From: Deltaproteobacteria bacterium
Lineage (GTDB): Bacteria; Desulfobacterota; Binatia; UBA9968
DNA: 64,000 nucleotides
Direction: 5' to 3'
Assembly: GCA_016874755.1 (NCBI GenBank)
Contig: VGTH01000008.1
Coordinates: forward strand, 81,849-145,848
In this document: positions 16,488-25,169 of the stretch, piece after piece
Layout: each line of letters begins with the position of its first letter
Position numbering within the stretch: position 1 is the first letter of the stretch
Notes under the pieces: model-generated
The model's input: only the letters and a program-made list of their open reading frames with translations
Databases searched by the model: none
Told to the model about the DNA's origin: nothing
Made by a program: the position numbers and the translations under genes

Positions 16488-17510
16488 TTAGGATCGCGCA
16501 GCGATAGCATGTTTTTCCCGGCGTAAAGAACCGGATCGATGGGGTTGCCACTGAAGGTTCCATTTTTTCTCAAAGCGCTCCCGGTTTTGGGCGAAAATGC
16601 TGTTGTACTCTCCGGTCGCCTCGAGCTTTTCGAAGGCCGCGCGGCCGAAGTGATGGACGAACACGCCGGGTGCGCAAACCACCCGGTAGCCGGCACGCTT
16701 GATCCGCAACGAATAGTCGTCATCCTCGAACATGCCGACGCCAAATTGTTCATCGAGTGGTCCGATCGCATCGTAAATTTCGCGGCGGAATGCCACACAG
16801 AACATTGCGAGCATATGGATATCCGCGATGGTTCGAGCGTTTCTCCGCATGGTGTAGCGCGCGAAGCTCTCCATTTCCTCCCAAGTGCGGTAGTAAACTT
16901 CGACTCTCGCCTCGTTGCCGACGAAATTGCTAACCGGGCCGACCAAACCAATGGCGCGGTCTTGCAGATGCCACAGCAGGCCCTCAAGCCAGCCAGGAGG
17001 AACTATCGTGTCGTTATTGAGTAGTACCAAGAAGTCACCGCGTGCGCGGGCGATTCCCTGGTTGTTGGCGCGGGCGAATCCTTCGTTGCGATCGTTCAGC
17101 AAGAAGGTGATCCATTTGCATTCGTGGGCGACTCGTTGCAGGTAAGCCGGTGTGTTATCGGTCGACCGATTGTCGACAACGATCACTTCGGAATTTGCGT
17201 ATTCGGTGTTGCGCGCGATGCTTTCCAGACAAAGTTTGGTCAGAGGTAAGTTGTTATAGGTAACAATGATGATGCTAACGCGCGGTGGCTTGGATTCGTG
17301 GCGATGGTTAGCAGTTTCCTTGAGAGGGCGATAGGTGAGAATCCTGTTAAGCGCATCCGGGTCGAGATGGGGCAACAGCGTTAGCCCGTCGTGGAAACCT
17401 GCCGCCGTCAGTGCTGCGTTCTTTGCGGCACCGACAAAGCGCTGGATCACTCCCCAGCGATGCAGCGTGCGCCATGTTGCTGCGCGGAGGCTGTAGGGCA
17501 TGCAGTGCAT
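16488..17510 (-). CDS. Family 2 glycosyltransferase
   Basis: A 340-residue GT-A fold enzyme, resembling rhamnosyltransferases. VSIIIVTYNNLPLTKLCLES opens the domain at about residue 77, VIVVDNRSTDNT follows, the metal-binding N-N-D is in FLVLLNNDTIVPPGW, and the acceptor-side E-D-D-D is in GMFEDDDYSLRIKRAGYRV. It transfers an activated sugar to a growing surface polysaccharide. It is the first gene of the minus-strand cluster running to 11800; the ATG at 17510 has no clear Shine-Dalgarno. Confidence 0.92.
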   Translation of the reverse strand: MHCMPYSLRAATWRTLHRWGVIQRFVGAAKNAALTAAGFHDGLTLLPHLDPDALNRILTYRPLKETANHRHESKPPRVSIIIVTYNNLPLTKLCLESIARNTEYANSEVIVVDNRSTDNTPAYLQRVAHECKWITFLLNDRNEGFARANNQGIARARGDFLVLLNNDTIVPPGWLEGLLWHLQDRAIGLVGPVSNFVGNEARVEVYYRTWEEMESFARYTMRRNARTIADIHMLAMFCVAFRREIYDAIGPLDEQFGVGMFEDDDYSLRIKRAGYRVVCAPGVFVHHFGRAAFEKLEATGEYNSIFAQNRERFEKKWNLQWQPHRSGSLRREKHAIAARS

Positions 17511-17565
17511 TATTTGCGGGAACCACTCATGACACAGCTAGCCCGACATCTACCGAAAGACGGGG

Positions 17566-18648
17566 CTATTGTTTCAAAATCTTCGCCAACTCGGCTTTGA
17601 ATTGCAGCCCTTCGTCGCTTTCGCCCTTGAGATAGTAGTCAATGGATTCTTTGGGCGATTGGAGAGACAACTTCGACTCACGCAAGTGTTTGTTCATCAG
17701 CGTGCCTTCGACCAGATGTGAGCTGCGCGACTCGTGCTTCTGCAAAACCTCCTGCGCTTCTTTGGTTGTCATGAAGGCAACGAATAGTTTGGCGAGGTTT
17801 GGGTGCGGCGCGTTGCGCGGCACGCTGAGTTGGAAATAGTCGGTATTGATCGGCGTCGTGCCCGGCACCGCCATGATCGGTGCGCCTTTGGCCTTCCACT
17901 TCCACATGGCGCTCAGCGAGTCGCCGAGGTTGGCCATGATCGGATACTCGCCGCTGACGATGCGTTCTTCCTCGCTGTAGCGCAGGCGCCCGGCGCTGAT
18001 GGCGACCAACTTGCGGGCGAAGTCTTTTACTTTCTCCGTGCCCCAATTGAGCGACAGCTCGGCCAGCCAGGCAACATAGGGAGGAATAGCGATTTTCCCG
18101 GCCCAGGTCGGGCTCAATTTCGGGTCTACTAAATCGAGGTAGCTCTTCGGCGCTTTGTCCTTGGGGATCAAATTGACGTTATAGATGATGCCGTTGGGCG
18201 AGGTGTAGGTGAGCACGGTTTCGCTGGGATAGATTTCCATTTGCTTGGTGACCCACGGAAAGATGCCGGCGTAGTTGACTTTTTCGAGGGCGTTCTCGAC
18301 GTGCATCAATGCCTGGTGCGACTGCGAGCCCAAGAAAATATCGGAAGATACTTTGTTGCCGGATTTGATCTCGGCAATATGGCGTGCGGCGCGCGCGTTC
18401 ATGTCTGGCCCGGCGGCAAAGGCGATTTTCATTTTCGTACCAAAGCGCTTGTTGAACGCCGCTTCGAGATCGCTCTGTCCCTTTCTGCCGCCGAAGGTGC
18501 CGGCGCCGGCGATAAAGACGAGCTCTTCCTCTTTTCTTGCCGCAGCGACCAAAGACTCCACGGTGTCGGCCGCAAAAGCTTTTGCGGAGTGGACCAGCTG
18601 CGCCCCCAGCAATGCTGCTCCAGCCAAGAATAAATTCAGTTTCGTCAT
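17566..18648 (-). CDS. Extracellular solute-binding protein
   Basis: A 360-residue secreted binding protein, paralogous to the one at 8202-9326: the mature N-terminus VESLVAAARKEEELVFIAG then TFGGRKGQSDLEAAF is shared, as is the PKLSPTWAGKIAIP segment mid-protein. The start MTKLNLFLAGAALL at 18648 gives a normal signal peptide. It lies 23 bases downstream of the TenA/PqqC-like gene on the same strand, so the two are probably co-transcribed. No permease or ATPase is nearby. Confidence 0.88.
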   Translation of the reverse strand: MTKLNLFLAGAALLGAQLVHSAKAFAADTVESLVAAARKEEELVFIAGAGTFGGRKGQSDLEAAFNKRFGTKMKIAFAAGPDMNARAARHIAEIKSGNKVSSDIFLGSQSHQALMHVENALEKVNYAGIFPWVTKQMEIYPSETVLTYTSPNGIIYNVNLIPKDKAPKSYLDLVDPKLSPTWAGKIAIPPYVAWLAELSLNWGTEKVKDFARKLVAISAGRLRYSEEERIVSGEYPIMANLGDSLSAMWKWKAKGAPIMAVPGTTPINTDYFQLSVPRNAPHPNLAKLFVAFMTTKEAQEVLQKHESRSSHLVEGTLMNKHLRESKLSLQSPKESIDYYLKGESDEGLQFKAELAKILKQ

Positions 18649-18671
18649 GATCGCGATTCGCCTTTCTGCGT

Positions 18672-19415
18672 TTAATGGGTTGCCGCGTAGCAACCGTCCA
18701 TGAACATTTTATTCAAGTCCGCCGGTGTCACAGCGCAATACTCAGCCGGGTAGCCGGGCCGCTCGTTGATGCCTTCTTGCAGCATGCGGACGAGCACATG
18801 TTGGGTCACCGCGCCATGGGCCATGCGATCTAGATGATCCTGCGTATCCGCTTCATGGTGCTTGGAGAAATAGCTCGCCTGGGCGGTGGTGAGGCCGTAG
18901 TATTTCGTCAGCGCTTTGAAGAAATCCAAACAGGACTCGCCGAAGGGGTGTTCCCACAAAACCGAGAACCAATATTCTTGAATCTGCCCGTCGTTGATCA
19001 GCGTGCGGTGAAAATCCGGCAGGGCGCGGCACTCGGGCAGCATGGGTGTGAGCAGCACTTCTTCTTTGGTTAAGCCCAATGCTTCGCCGGTGCTCATGAG
19101 AATCTGAATGTGCCCCGGAGGCGAGGGGTGACCAAATTCATCGAGAACTTTCTGGGTATAGACGTTCATCAAGTCGACGTTCTTCACGAAGAACCAAAGA
19201 TGCTTGTAGAACGCCGAGGTGTACACCGAATTGATCACCGGCACGAAGGCGCCCCAATTTTTGTAAAAGAGTTGGATGGTCTCTTTTTTGAGCTTGCCTG
19301 CTTTGAGCTCATCCATGAAACGGGTCTTGTCGACCGTTTGCTTCCAGCGCTTGTCACATTTAGCCGCCAGCTCGGCAATGAATTCCTTGGCTTGCGACTC
19401 GTTGAGTTTCAACAT
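18672..19415 (-). CDS. Iron-containing redox enzyme family protein (TenA/PqqC/heme-oxygenase-like fold)
   Basis: A 247-residue all-helical protein. FYKNWGAFVPVINS near residue 50 and the late HHEADTQDHLDRM (His/Glu/Asp/His spacing) match the di-iron heme-oxygenase-like enzymes related to PqqC and TenA. Family members oxidise small molecules or cleave C-N or C-C bonds using a metal cofactor; the substrate here is unknown. It is the first gene of a two-gene unit with a solute-binding protein, which suggests the enzyme acts on the imported compound. Divergent from selO. Confidence 0.75.
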   Translation of the reverse strand: MLKLNESQAKEFIAELAAKCDKRWKQTVDKTRFMDELKAGKLKKETIQLFYKNWGAFVPVINSVYTSAFYKHLWFFVKNVDLMNVYTQKVLDEFGHPSPPGHIQILMSTGEALGLTKEEVLLTPMLPECRALPDFHRTLINDGQIQEYWFSVLWEHPFGESCLDFFKALTKYYGLTTAQASYFSKHHEADTQDHLDRMAHGAVTQHVLVRMLQEGINERPGYPAEYCAVTPADLNKMFMDGCYAATH

Positions 19416-19562
19416 TGCGCATCTGCTCCTAATAAATCTCTAGGGAAGGTATTTGAGGATTGGCGCTGCGTCAAGGTCCGCTACCGCCTGAGTTAGAGTG
19501 TATTCGGTGGCTCGCGGCGTGTCGTGATCGCATGGTATATGTTGATTCGAGGAAGCTCACAG

Positions 19563-21050
19563 ATGCACAACAATTCAGGGATTGCTCGATTTCCTTTCGA
19601 CAACACCTTCGCGCGCGAGCTGGAGGGGTTCTACGTCTCGTGGCAGGCGACGCAGGTGGCGCGGCCGGAGTTGGTGCGGTTCAATCACGATCTGGCGCAA
19701 GAATTGGGTTTGGATGGCGCGGCTCTCGCGTCCGAATTCGGGGCGAGGGTCTTTGCCGGCAACGAGACCCCGCAGGGCGCGGCGCCGTTGGCGCAAGCTT
19801 ATGCCGGGCATCAGTTTGGCGGCTTTTCACCGAGGCTCGGCGATGGGCGGGCGCTGCTGCTTGGCGAAGTGATCGATCGGCATGGACGCCGTCGCGACAT
19901 TCAGCTAAAAGGCTCCGGGCCGACGCCGTTCTCGCGCGCCGGCGACGGCAAGGCCGCGCTCGGGCCAGTGCTGCGCGAGTATCTGATCGGCGAGGCGATG
20001 CATGCGCTGGGCATTCCCACCACTCGGGCGCTGGCCGCGGTGACTACGGGCGAAGCGATCTATCGCGAGACCGCGCTGCCGGGCGCGGTTTTGACGCGCG
20101 TTGCCGCCAGCCATATTCGCGTCGGCACCTTTCAATTCTTCGCGGCGCGCGGCGAATGGGACAAGGTGCGCCGCCTGGCCGACTATGTGATCGGCCGCCA
20201 CTATCCCGAATTGCTGGGCCACGCGCAGCCGTATCTTAAATTGCTCGAAAGCGTCTGCGACCGGCAAGCCGCGCTCGTCGCTCGTTGGATGAACGTCAGT
20301 TTCATTCACGGCGTGATGAATACCGATAACATGACAGTCTCCGGCGAGACCATCGACTATGGCCCTTGTGCGTTTATGGATCACTATGATCCGGCGACCT
20401 GTTTTAGTTCCATCGATGCGCGCGGCCGCTACGCCTATGGCAATCAGCCGACGATTGCGCAGTGGAACTTGGCGCGCTTTGCCGAGACTTTGCTGCCGCT
20501 GCTCGATGGCGATGAGAAGCGCGCCATCGAGATCGCCCGGGGAGTGATCAACCGTTTCCCATCTCTCTACGAACGGTACTGGCTAAACGGCATGCGCGCC
20601 AAGCTCGGTTTGCTGAGCGAAGACGAAGCCGATTTGCACCTCGCCGAAGGATTTCTCACGGCAATGGCGGGCAGCCACGTCGACTACACGTTGGCGTTTC
20701 GTTGCCTCGCCGATGCCGCTTTGGGCGACGAGCAGCGGATTCGCGCGCTGTTTGCCGATCCGGCTGCGTACGATCAATGGAGCAAAGGCTGGCGCGCCCG
20801 GCTCATGCGTGAAGAGCTATCTCCCGCGGAGCGAGCGCAGTCGATGCGCAGAGCGAGCCCGGCATTCATACCGCGCAATCACCGGGTCGAGGAAGCGTTG
20901 AGCGCCGCCGTCGAGCGCGGCGACTATGGTCCGTTCGATTCAATGCTCAAGATTCTGGCGCGCCCGTTCGACGATCAGCCGGAATTTTCGGCCTACGCGG
21001 AACCTCTCCACGATGGAAATCCGGGCTACCGAACTTTTTGCGGCACCTGA
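19563..21050 (+). CDS. selO: SelO protein adenylyltransferase (YdiU/UPF0061)
   Basis: A 495-residue pseudokinase-fold enzyme that AMPylates proteins under redox stress. Signatures: PLAQAYAGHQFGGFSPRLGD, DIQLKGSGPTPFSRAGDG (ATP-site lysine), LREYLIGEAMHALGIPTTRA, and FIHGVMNTDNMTVSGETIDY followed by GPCAFMD. It ends YRTFCGT, where the cysteine corresponds to the conserved C-terminal redox cysteine (selenocysteine in animal homologues). ATG 19563 was chosen over 19524 because conserved sequence begins there and AGGAAG lies upstream. Divergent from the TenA-like gene. Confidence 0.95.
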   Translation: MHNNSGIARFPFDNTFARELEGFYVSWQATQVARPELVRFNHDLAQELGLDGAALASEFGARVFAGNETPQGAAPLAQAYAGHQFGGFSPRLGDGRALLLGEVIDRHGRRRDIQLKGSGPTPFSRAGDGKAALGPVLREYLIGEAMHALGIPTTRALAAVTTGEAIYRETALPGAVLTRVAASHIRVGTFQFFAARGEWDKVRRLADYVIGRHYPELLGHAQPYLKLLESVCDRQAALVARWMNVSFIHGVMNTDNMTVSGETIDYGPCAFMDHYDPATCFSSIDARGRYAYGNQPTIAQWNLARFAETLLPLLDGDEKRAIEIARGVINRFPSLYERYWLNGMRAKLGLLSEDEADLHLAEGFLTAMAGSHVDYTLAFRCLADAALGDEQRIRALFADPAAYDQWSKGWRARLMREELSPAERAQSMRRASPAFIPRNHRVEEALSAAVERGDYGPFDSMLKILARPFDDQPEFSAYAEPLHDGNPGYRTFCGT

Positions 21051-21101
21051 CATGCTAGCCTCGATTTGACTTGCGCGCGCCACCTGCGCTACAGGGCGGC
21101 G

Positions 21102-21674
21102 ATGAAAAACCTACTCGGTGCGCTCTTTTTCGTTGCGTTGACTTGCGGTGCGGCTAACGCCCAGACTCCCTAGTATCAAGGCCAAACGATTCGCTTCGTC
21201 ATCGGCTATCCGGCCGGGAGCGCGCATGACTTGTGGGCGCGCTTGGTGGCGCCCTGCATGACTTAGCAAATCGCCGGCAACCCGCACATCATCGTGCGAA
21301 ACATGCCGGGCGCCGGTTCGGCGGTGGCGGCGAACTATGCTTACAGCATCGCCAAGCCCGACGGCTTGACGACCGCGGTCACCAATGCTGGACTCTACTT
21401 CGATCAAATTCTCGGCCGCAAATAGGCGCAGTGCGATTGGGCCAAGTTCGGCTGGATCGGCAGCACGACGCGCACCTACCCGCTGCTTTACATGGCGGCG
21501 AAAAGTCCTTACGGGAGCACTCACGAGTTGCGCAGCGCCGCGGCGCCGCCCAAGTGCGGCAGCACCGGCACCGGCAACAGCGGCTACTACATTGCCAAGC
21601 TGCTCGAAGAATCCATCGGGGCCAAGTTTCAAATCGTCTCTGGCTCAACGGAGCAAGTGCGGCGGGCACCATGA
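21102..21674 (+). pseudogene. Tricarboxylate-transporter-type (TctC/Bug) binding protein, interrupted by three TAG codons
   Basis: From ATG 21102 the frame gives a signal peptide (MKNLLGALFFVALTCG..ANA) and a TctC-like body: YQGQTIRFVIGYPAGSAHDL, QIAGNPHIIVRNMPGAGSAV, YSIAKPDGLTTAV, WAKFGWIGSTTRTYPLLY and GNSGYYIAKLLEESIG. Three in-frame stops interrupt it, all TAG, at 21171, 21264 and 21423, yet no frameshift is seen for about 560 bases. Homology stops near 21655 and the C-terminal half is missing, joined to a fragment on the other strand. The gene is best treated as dead unless TAG is suppressed. Confidence 0.8.
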
Positions 21675-21864
21675 TCCATAACAACGAAGTGAAAGAAGGC
21701 GGCGCTCGATAGCGGGCCAACGCCAGGCCGGTGCAGAGCAGCAAGGAAATAAACAAAGGCTCCGACCAAACCATGGTGTGAGTCGTCAGTATCGTTGGCG
21801 CGGTCAAGGTGAGCAGCGCGGCGATGAAGCCCGCCAGCCCGACGCCGGTGGCGCGATAAAGCGC
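21675..21864 (-). pseudogene. Fragment of a polytopic glycosyltransferase-like membrane protein
   Basis: On the minus strand, immediately after the SH3-protein stop, the frame reads ALYRATGVGLAGFIAALLTL, TTHTMVWSEPLFISLLL, then CTGLALARY. The S-E-P-L-F-x-x-L-L pattern between two hydrophobic helices is typical of GT39/PMT-like membrane glycosyltransferases. Only about 60 codons remain, with no start site. It abuts the truncated TctC fragment near 21675, so this looks like an old deletion junction. Confidence 0.5.
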
Positions 21865-22842
21865 TTAATTGATGCTAAGGCGGGCGAAGGCTTCGCTCCG
21901 CGCGGTGGGTGTGTCGGCGGGGCCGAGGAACTCGATGCGTACGAAGCCGGGTTCTTTGCCTTCTAGTTGGATCTTGGCCCAGGAGTTTTTCACACCGATT
22001 ACCTGCACCAGCGTGCCTTCGGAAAATTTCTCAACTGTCGGGGCGGCGAATCTGGCTGCTTGTCTGATGGCGATTGGGCGGCGGGCGCGCAGGTAAAGTG
22101 GGTTGGCCGCTGAGGCGTAGTGCTCTTTGGCCGGTCGCGAGGCGACGGCCGGTGCTTCATCGACGCCATCGCCTTCGGCTTTGGCGCGGTGGCTCCCTTT
22201 CGGCTTCTTCTTCTTGGCTTTAGCAATCGCCGTCCCGGACGGCTTTGTGCCCGCTTCAGACCGATTGGTGGCGGCAATTTTTGGCGCATTGTCACCGCCG
22301 GCAACTGGTTGGGGAGGCGCGCTGTTTTCTACCGCAGTTGACGCCGTGCCGAGCGGCGGGCTTTCGACGGCCGCTATCGTTGCCGCGCGCTGTTCGAGGT
22401 TGGCGGGCGTTTGCGTCGATGCGGTCAAGCGCCGGCCTTTCCCCAGGAGGAGGTCGGTGCCAAGCACCGTGACAATCGAGGCCATGCTCAAGACCGAAGC
22501 GGTGAGCGCAAAGCGAAATCCCCAATCGTGGGCTGTGCCGCGGGTTAGACCGAAGCGCCGACGTTTGCGCGCCGATGTTGGGTTGGGCGCCGTGTTCGAT
22601 GCGCGCTCGTTCTCCCACTGCTTGAAATCGGCGTGGGCGTCCGGTCGTTCGCGTTGATTTTGGCAGAACTCGCGCAATGCAACGATGCGCGTTACCAGCG
22701 ATCGGTAAAGGTAAGCGTCGCTATCCTGAGGCGTCGTAGCGATGATCTGATTGAGCAGCTCGATGCTCTCTTCATAGCGGCGCTGCTTAATCAGCGATTC
22801 GAGCCGGTCGTACCGGGCCGCGTCGCGAAGTATCCCATCCAT
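21865..22842 (-). CDS. Membrane-anchored SH3-domain protein with tetratricopeptide-like N-terminus
   Basis: A 325-residue protein starting at ATG 22842, preceded by GGAGG. Residues 1-70 are helical, with a TPR-like RRYEESIELLNQIIATTP. One transmembrane helix lies near 110-130 (FALTASVLSMASIVTVLG). A long Ala/Pro/Lys-rich linker follows, and a C-terminal bacterial SH3 domain from about 250 (YLRARRPIAIRQAARFAAPT to GFVRIEFLG). Bacterial SH3 domains often bind peptidoglycan or peptides, so a periplasmic or cell-wall role is plausible. Function not established. Confidence 0.72.
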   Translation of the reverse strand: MDGILRDAARYDRLESLIKQRRYEESIELLNQIIATTPQDSDAYLYRSLVTRIVALREFCQNQRERPDAHADFKQWENERASNTAPNPTSARKRRRFGLTRGTAHDWGFRFALTASVLSMASIVTVLGTDLLLGKGRRLTASTQTPANLEQRAATIAAVESPPLGTASTAVENSAPPQPVAGGDNAPKIAATNRSEAGTKPSGTAIAKAKKKKPKGSHRAKAEGDGVDEAPAVASRPAKEHYASAANPLYLRARRPIAIRQAARFAAPTVEKFSEGTLVQVIGVKNSWAKIQLEGKEPGFVRIEFLGPADTPTARSEAFARLSIN

Positions 22843-22929
22843 GTTGTCCTCCACCTGTGCGGTCCCTTCCTTGGGCTGTCGCGGCAGGCGCCACTCGAAG
22901 AATCGAAGCTAATTGCATACCAAATAAGG

Positions 22930-22975
22930 AGGGCAAAAGTCAAGAAAAATATAACTACATTATATAAATGGCAAT
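22930..22975 (+). promoter_or_regulatory. AT-rich patch, possible promoter of the cupin gene
   Basis: Between the divergent SH3 and cupin genes lies an AT-rich island in an otherwise GC-rich region, with TATATAAAT at 22961-22969 as a possible -10 element. No good -35 box is seen at the right spacing. A GCGTGCGCCGCTGTGGCGCGC hairpin follows at about 22995. Confidence 0.3.
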
Positions 22976-23086
22976 TTCTGGCCTTTCATACCAAGTGCGT
23001 GCGCCGCTGTGGCGCGCCATTTCGATCGCTTGCCGAAGCTTGGCGCTCTGAGCTACAGTGTGTGAAAATCGCTGGAGGTAAACCCT

Positions 23087-23443
23087 GTGGATTGCATCAA
23101 CCTGAAAGATGAGATGGGTAAGGCGCAGCGCAAAGTCGATTTGTTCGGCACGGACAATTTTCGTTCCTGGCTGCTTTACTTCGTGCCTGGCGACGGCACC
23201 GACATGCATTATCATGCCAACCCGGAGACATTTTTAGTTTTTTCCGGCAACGGCATCGTCAAGGGCATCAAGGGCGAAGAGCGGCCGATCAAGAAAGACG
23301 ATGTGCTCTGTTTAGCGGCCAAAGATTATTACCAGATCGTCAATACCGGCAGCGAGCCGCTGGTGCTGTTTGGCAATCGCTCGGAAGCGTTCGGTGGACC
23401 CCATATCAAGGCGGACGGCAGCGACCGCAATGCGCGGGTGTGA
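23087..23443 (+). CDS. Small cupin-domain protein
   Basis: A 118-residue single-domain cupin starting at GTG 23087, with CTGGAGGTAAACCCT as ribosome binding site. Cupin motif 1 reads PGDGTDMHYHANPETFLVFS, with metal-type His and Glu; motif 2 lies around LCLAAKDYYQIVNTGSEPL, where the usual histidine is replaced by Tyr. Small cupins of this sort bind or isomerise small molecules. No substrate can be named. Confidence 0.85.
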   Translation: MDCINLKDEMGKAQRKVDLFGTDNFRSWLLYFVPGDGTDMHYHANPETFLVFSGNGIVKGIKGEERPIKKDDVLCLAAKDYYQIVNTGSEPLVLFGNRSEAFGGPHIKADGSDRNARV

Positions 23444-23528
23444 GACATCGTTTTCCGGAAGAAAAATTGACATCCCCTAGCCAAGTGATTAAGTTCCAGC
23501 GCAAACGCGCGTAAGGTGAGGATTTGCC

Positions 23529-23864
23529 ATGCCTGTTTACGAGTACCATTGCCAAAAATGCGGTGAGTTCGAGGTCACCCAACGAATCACGGAAAAGCCT
23601 TTGGGCAAATGTCCGACGTGCAAAGGCAAAGTGAAAAAGCTGATCTCCAATACCTCGTTCCAATTGAAAGGCACCGGCTGGTACATCACCGATTACGCCC
23701 GCAAAGGCCAGAACGGCGATTCGAAAGCAACGAGCAGCACCACGTCGGAAACCAAATCCGAGACCAAGAGCGAATCGAAGAAGAGCGAAAGCTCGTCCAG
23801 CTCAAGTAAGAGTGAGAAATCTTCATCGTCGAGCTCAACTTCGAGCCCGGCATCGACGACGTGA
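23529..23864 (+). CDS. FmdB-family zinc ribbon protein with serine-rich tail
   Basis: A 111-residue protein. Residues 1-45 form the FmdB/CxxC zinc ribbon: [16 protein letters not shown] then [15 protein letters not shown], four cysteines in two C-x-x-C knuckles. The middle [14 protein letters not shown] is also family-typical. From about residue 65 the chain is a low-complexity Ser/Lys/Glu tail. FmdB was named as a putative regulator of formamidase and amidase genes, but most members have no known role. A clean terminator follows. Confidence 0.9.
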   Translation: MPVYEYHCQKCGEFEVTQRITEKPLGKCPTCKGKVKKLISNTSFQLKGTGWYITDYARKGQNGDSKATSSTTSETKSETKSESKKSESSSSSSKSEKSSSSSSTSSPASTT

Positions 23865-23888
23865 GACAGCGTTAGGCCAGTGACTGCA

Positions 23889-23920
23889 GCAAACGGCGGG
23901 TTTCCCGCCGTTTGCATTTC
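23889..23920 (+). terminator. Intrinsic terminator after the FmdB gene
   Basis: GCAAACGGCGGG, loop TTT, CCCGCCGTTTGC form a perfect 12-bp hairpin, followed by ATTTCT. It lies 25 bases after the FmdB stop and separates it from the dienelactone hydrolase gene. Confidence 0.85.
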
Positions 23921-24051
23921 TAGGCTTGGCGGCTATTGCGGGCGAAGCCTTTTTGAGCTTTTTAGCCGAATCAAACGTTTAAGTCTGGACGCCCAATCCA
24001 TTTTTCGCTATAGCTGGGGCAGCCAATAACTACAAATTTAGGAGGTTCAAA

Positions 24052-24786
24052 ATGGCTCAGACGATTGAGAATATTGTCGATCCGAACGATTCCGGTTTGG
24101 CATCGGAAATGGTGAAATTCACCAGCCCGGGTGGCAGCATTAATGCCTACATCGCGCGGCCGAAGGATGGCAAGAACTTGGGAACGGTGATCGTGATTCA
24201 CGAGAACCGCGGCTTGGTGGGGCATATCAAAGACGTGGCGCGCCGTTTCGCAAAGGACGGCTTTGCGGCAATCGCAGTGGATTGCATGAGCCGCATCGGC
24301 GGCAGCGACACCTGGAACGGCAGCGATGAAGCGACCAAGGAGATCGGCAAGATCAACGGCGGCATGGTCGTTGAAGACCTGACCGCGGCGGTCGCGCACA
24401 TGAAAAAGCAGGGCTATATCAACGGCAAGTTCGGCGTGGTCGGCTATTGCTGGGGCGGCGGGCAATCGCTCAATTTCGCCACCAAGTGCAAGGATCTAAA
24501 CGCGGCTGTGGTGTATTATGGCCGCAACCCCGATCCGCTCGATTCCGTCGCCAACATTCCGTGCAACGTCATGGGCAACTACGCAGCAGACGATGCCAAC
24601 ATCATGCCGGGCGTGGAGCCTTTGAAAGCCGCCATGGCGAAGGCCGGCAAGAGCTTTGACGTCAAGGTCTACGACGGCGCCAAGCATGCGTTCAACAACA
24701 ATACCAACGCCGACCGCTATCATCCCGATGCGGCCAAGGACGCCTGGGCGAGAACGTCGAGCTTCTTCAAAGCCAACTTGGCGTAG
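24052..24786 (+). CDS. Dienelactone hydrolase family protein
   Basis: A 244-residue alpha/beta hydrolase. The nucleophile is Cys133 in VVGYCWGGG, as in true dienelactone hydrolases rather than serine esterases. The acid is probably Asp180 or 181 (AADDANIMPG) and the base is His212 (AKHAFNNNT). An N-terminal VIVIHENRGL with the conserved Glu51 supports this group. It would hydrolyse dienelactones or related esters in aromatic or chloroaromatic breakdown. TTAGGAGGTT precedes the ATG at ideal distance. Stands alone, with two consecutive TAG stops. Confidence 0.92.
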   Translation: MAQTIENIVDPNDSGLASEMVKFTSPGGSINAYIARPKDGKNLGTVIVIHENRGLVGHIKDVARRFAKDGFAAIAVDCMSRIGGSDTWNGSDEATKEIGKINGGMVVEDLTAAVAHMKKQGYINGKFGVVGYCWGGGQSLNFATKCKDLNAAVVYYGRNPDPLDSVANIPCNVMGNYAADDANIMPGVEPLKAAMAKAGKSFDVKVYDGAKHAFNNNTNADRYHPDAAKDAWARTSSFFKANLA

Positions 24787-24842
24787 TAGGATTTAGTTTA
24801 GGCAGGTAGTGATGGGCGGCACGTGGAGCAATCCCGTGCCGC

Positions 24843-25166
24843 CTATTTTTTTTCGGGGCGCTCGCCGATGGCCTGCTTGGCTAGCTCGGGGGTGATGTAG
24901 TACGGGCCGGTTTGAGTGTCGCGCCAAACTTGTTGGGCGACTTCGGGGTCGCCGCCGGTGACGACATAGGAGAGCGCACCGGCAAGCGCGCCAATGAAAA
25001 CCGAAACCAATTTGGCCGGGACATAGACCAGGTTGCCGACGCCCATGCCGAGGGCAACGCCGCTCTTCTCAATGAGATCCTCCGCGGTCGATTTGGCGGG
25101 CATGGCCGCGACCAGCAACGCCGCAATGACCATCCCAGGGATAAGTTTTTTCATTTGCAGTGGCAT
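24843..25166 (-). CDS. Small secreted or membrane protein of unknown function
   Basis: A 107-residue protein with an N-terminal signal sequence (KKLIPGMVIAALLVAAMPA) and a second hydrophobic stretch at about 50-70 (YVPAKLVSVFIGALAGALSY), followed by a short hydrophilic tail. Start 25166 is supported by CGAGGT eight bases upstream. It follows the DUF3553-like gene by three bases and is probably co-transcribed with it. No family recognised. Confidence 0.6.
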   Translation of the reverse strand: MPLQMKKLIPGMVIAALLVAAMPAKSTAEDLIEKSGVALGMGVGNLVYVPAKLVSVFIGALAGALSYVVTGGDPEVAQQVWRDTQTGPYYITPELAKQAIGERPEKK

Positions 25167-25169
25167 GAG

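Noticed and set aside
19460..20239. Long plus-strand frame overlapping selO
   Set aside because: It is a GC-rich shadow frame of selO; the SelO frame carries all conserved motifs.
19563..21050. SelO as a selenocysteine protein
   Set aside because: Its C-terminal residue is an ordinary cysteine codon (FCGT end); no TGA is present before the true stop.
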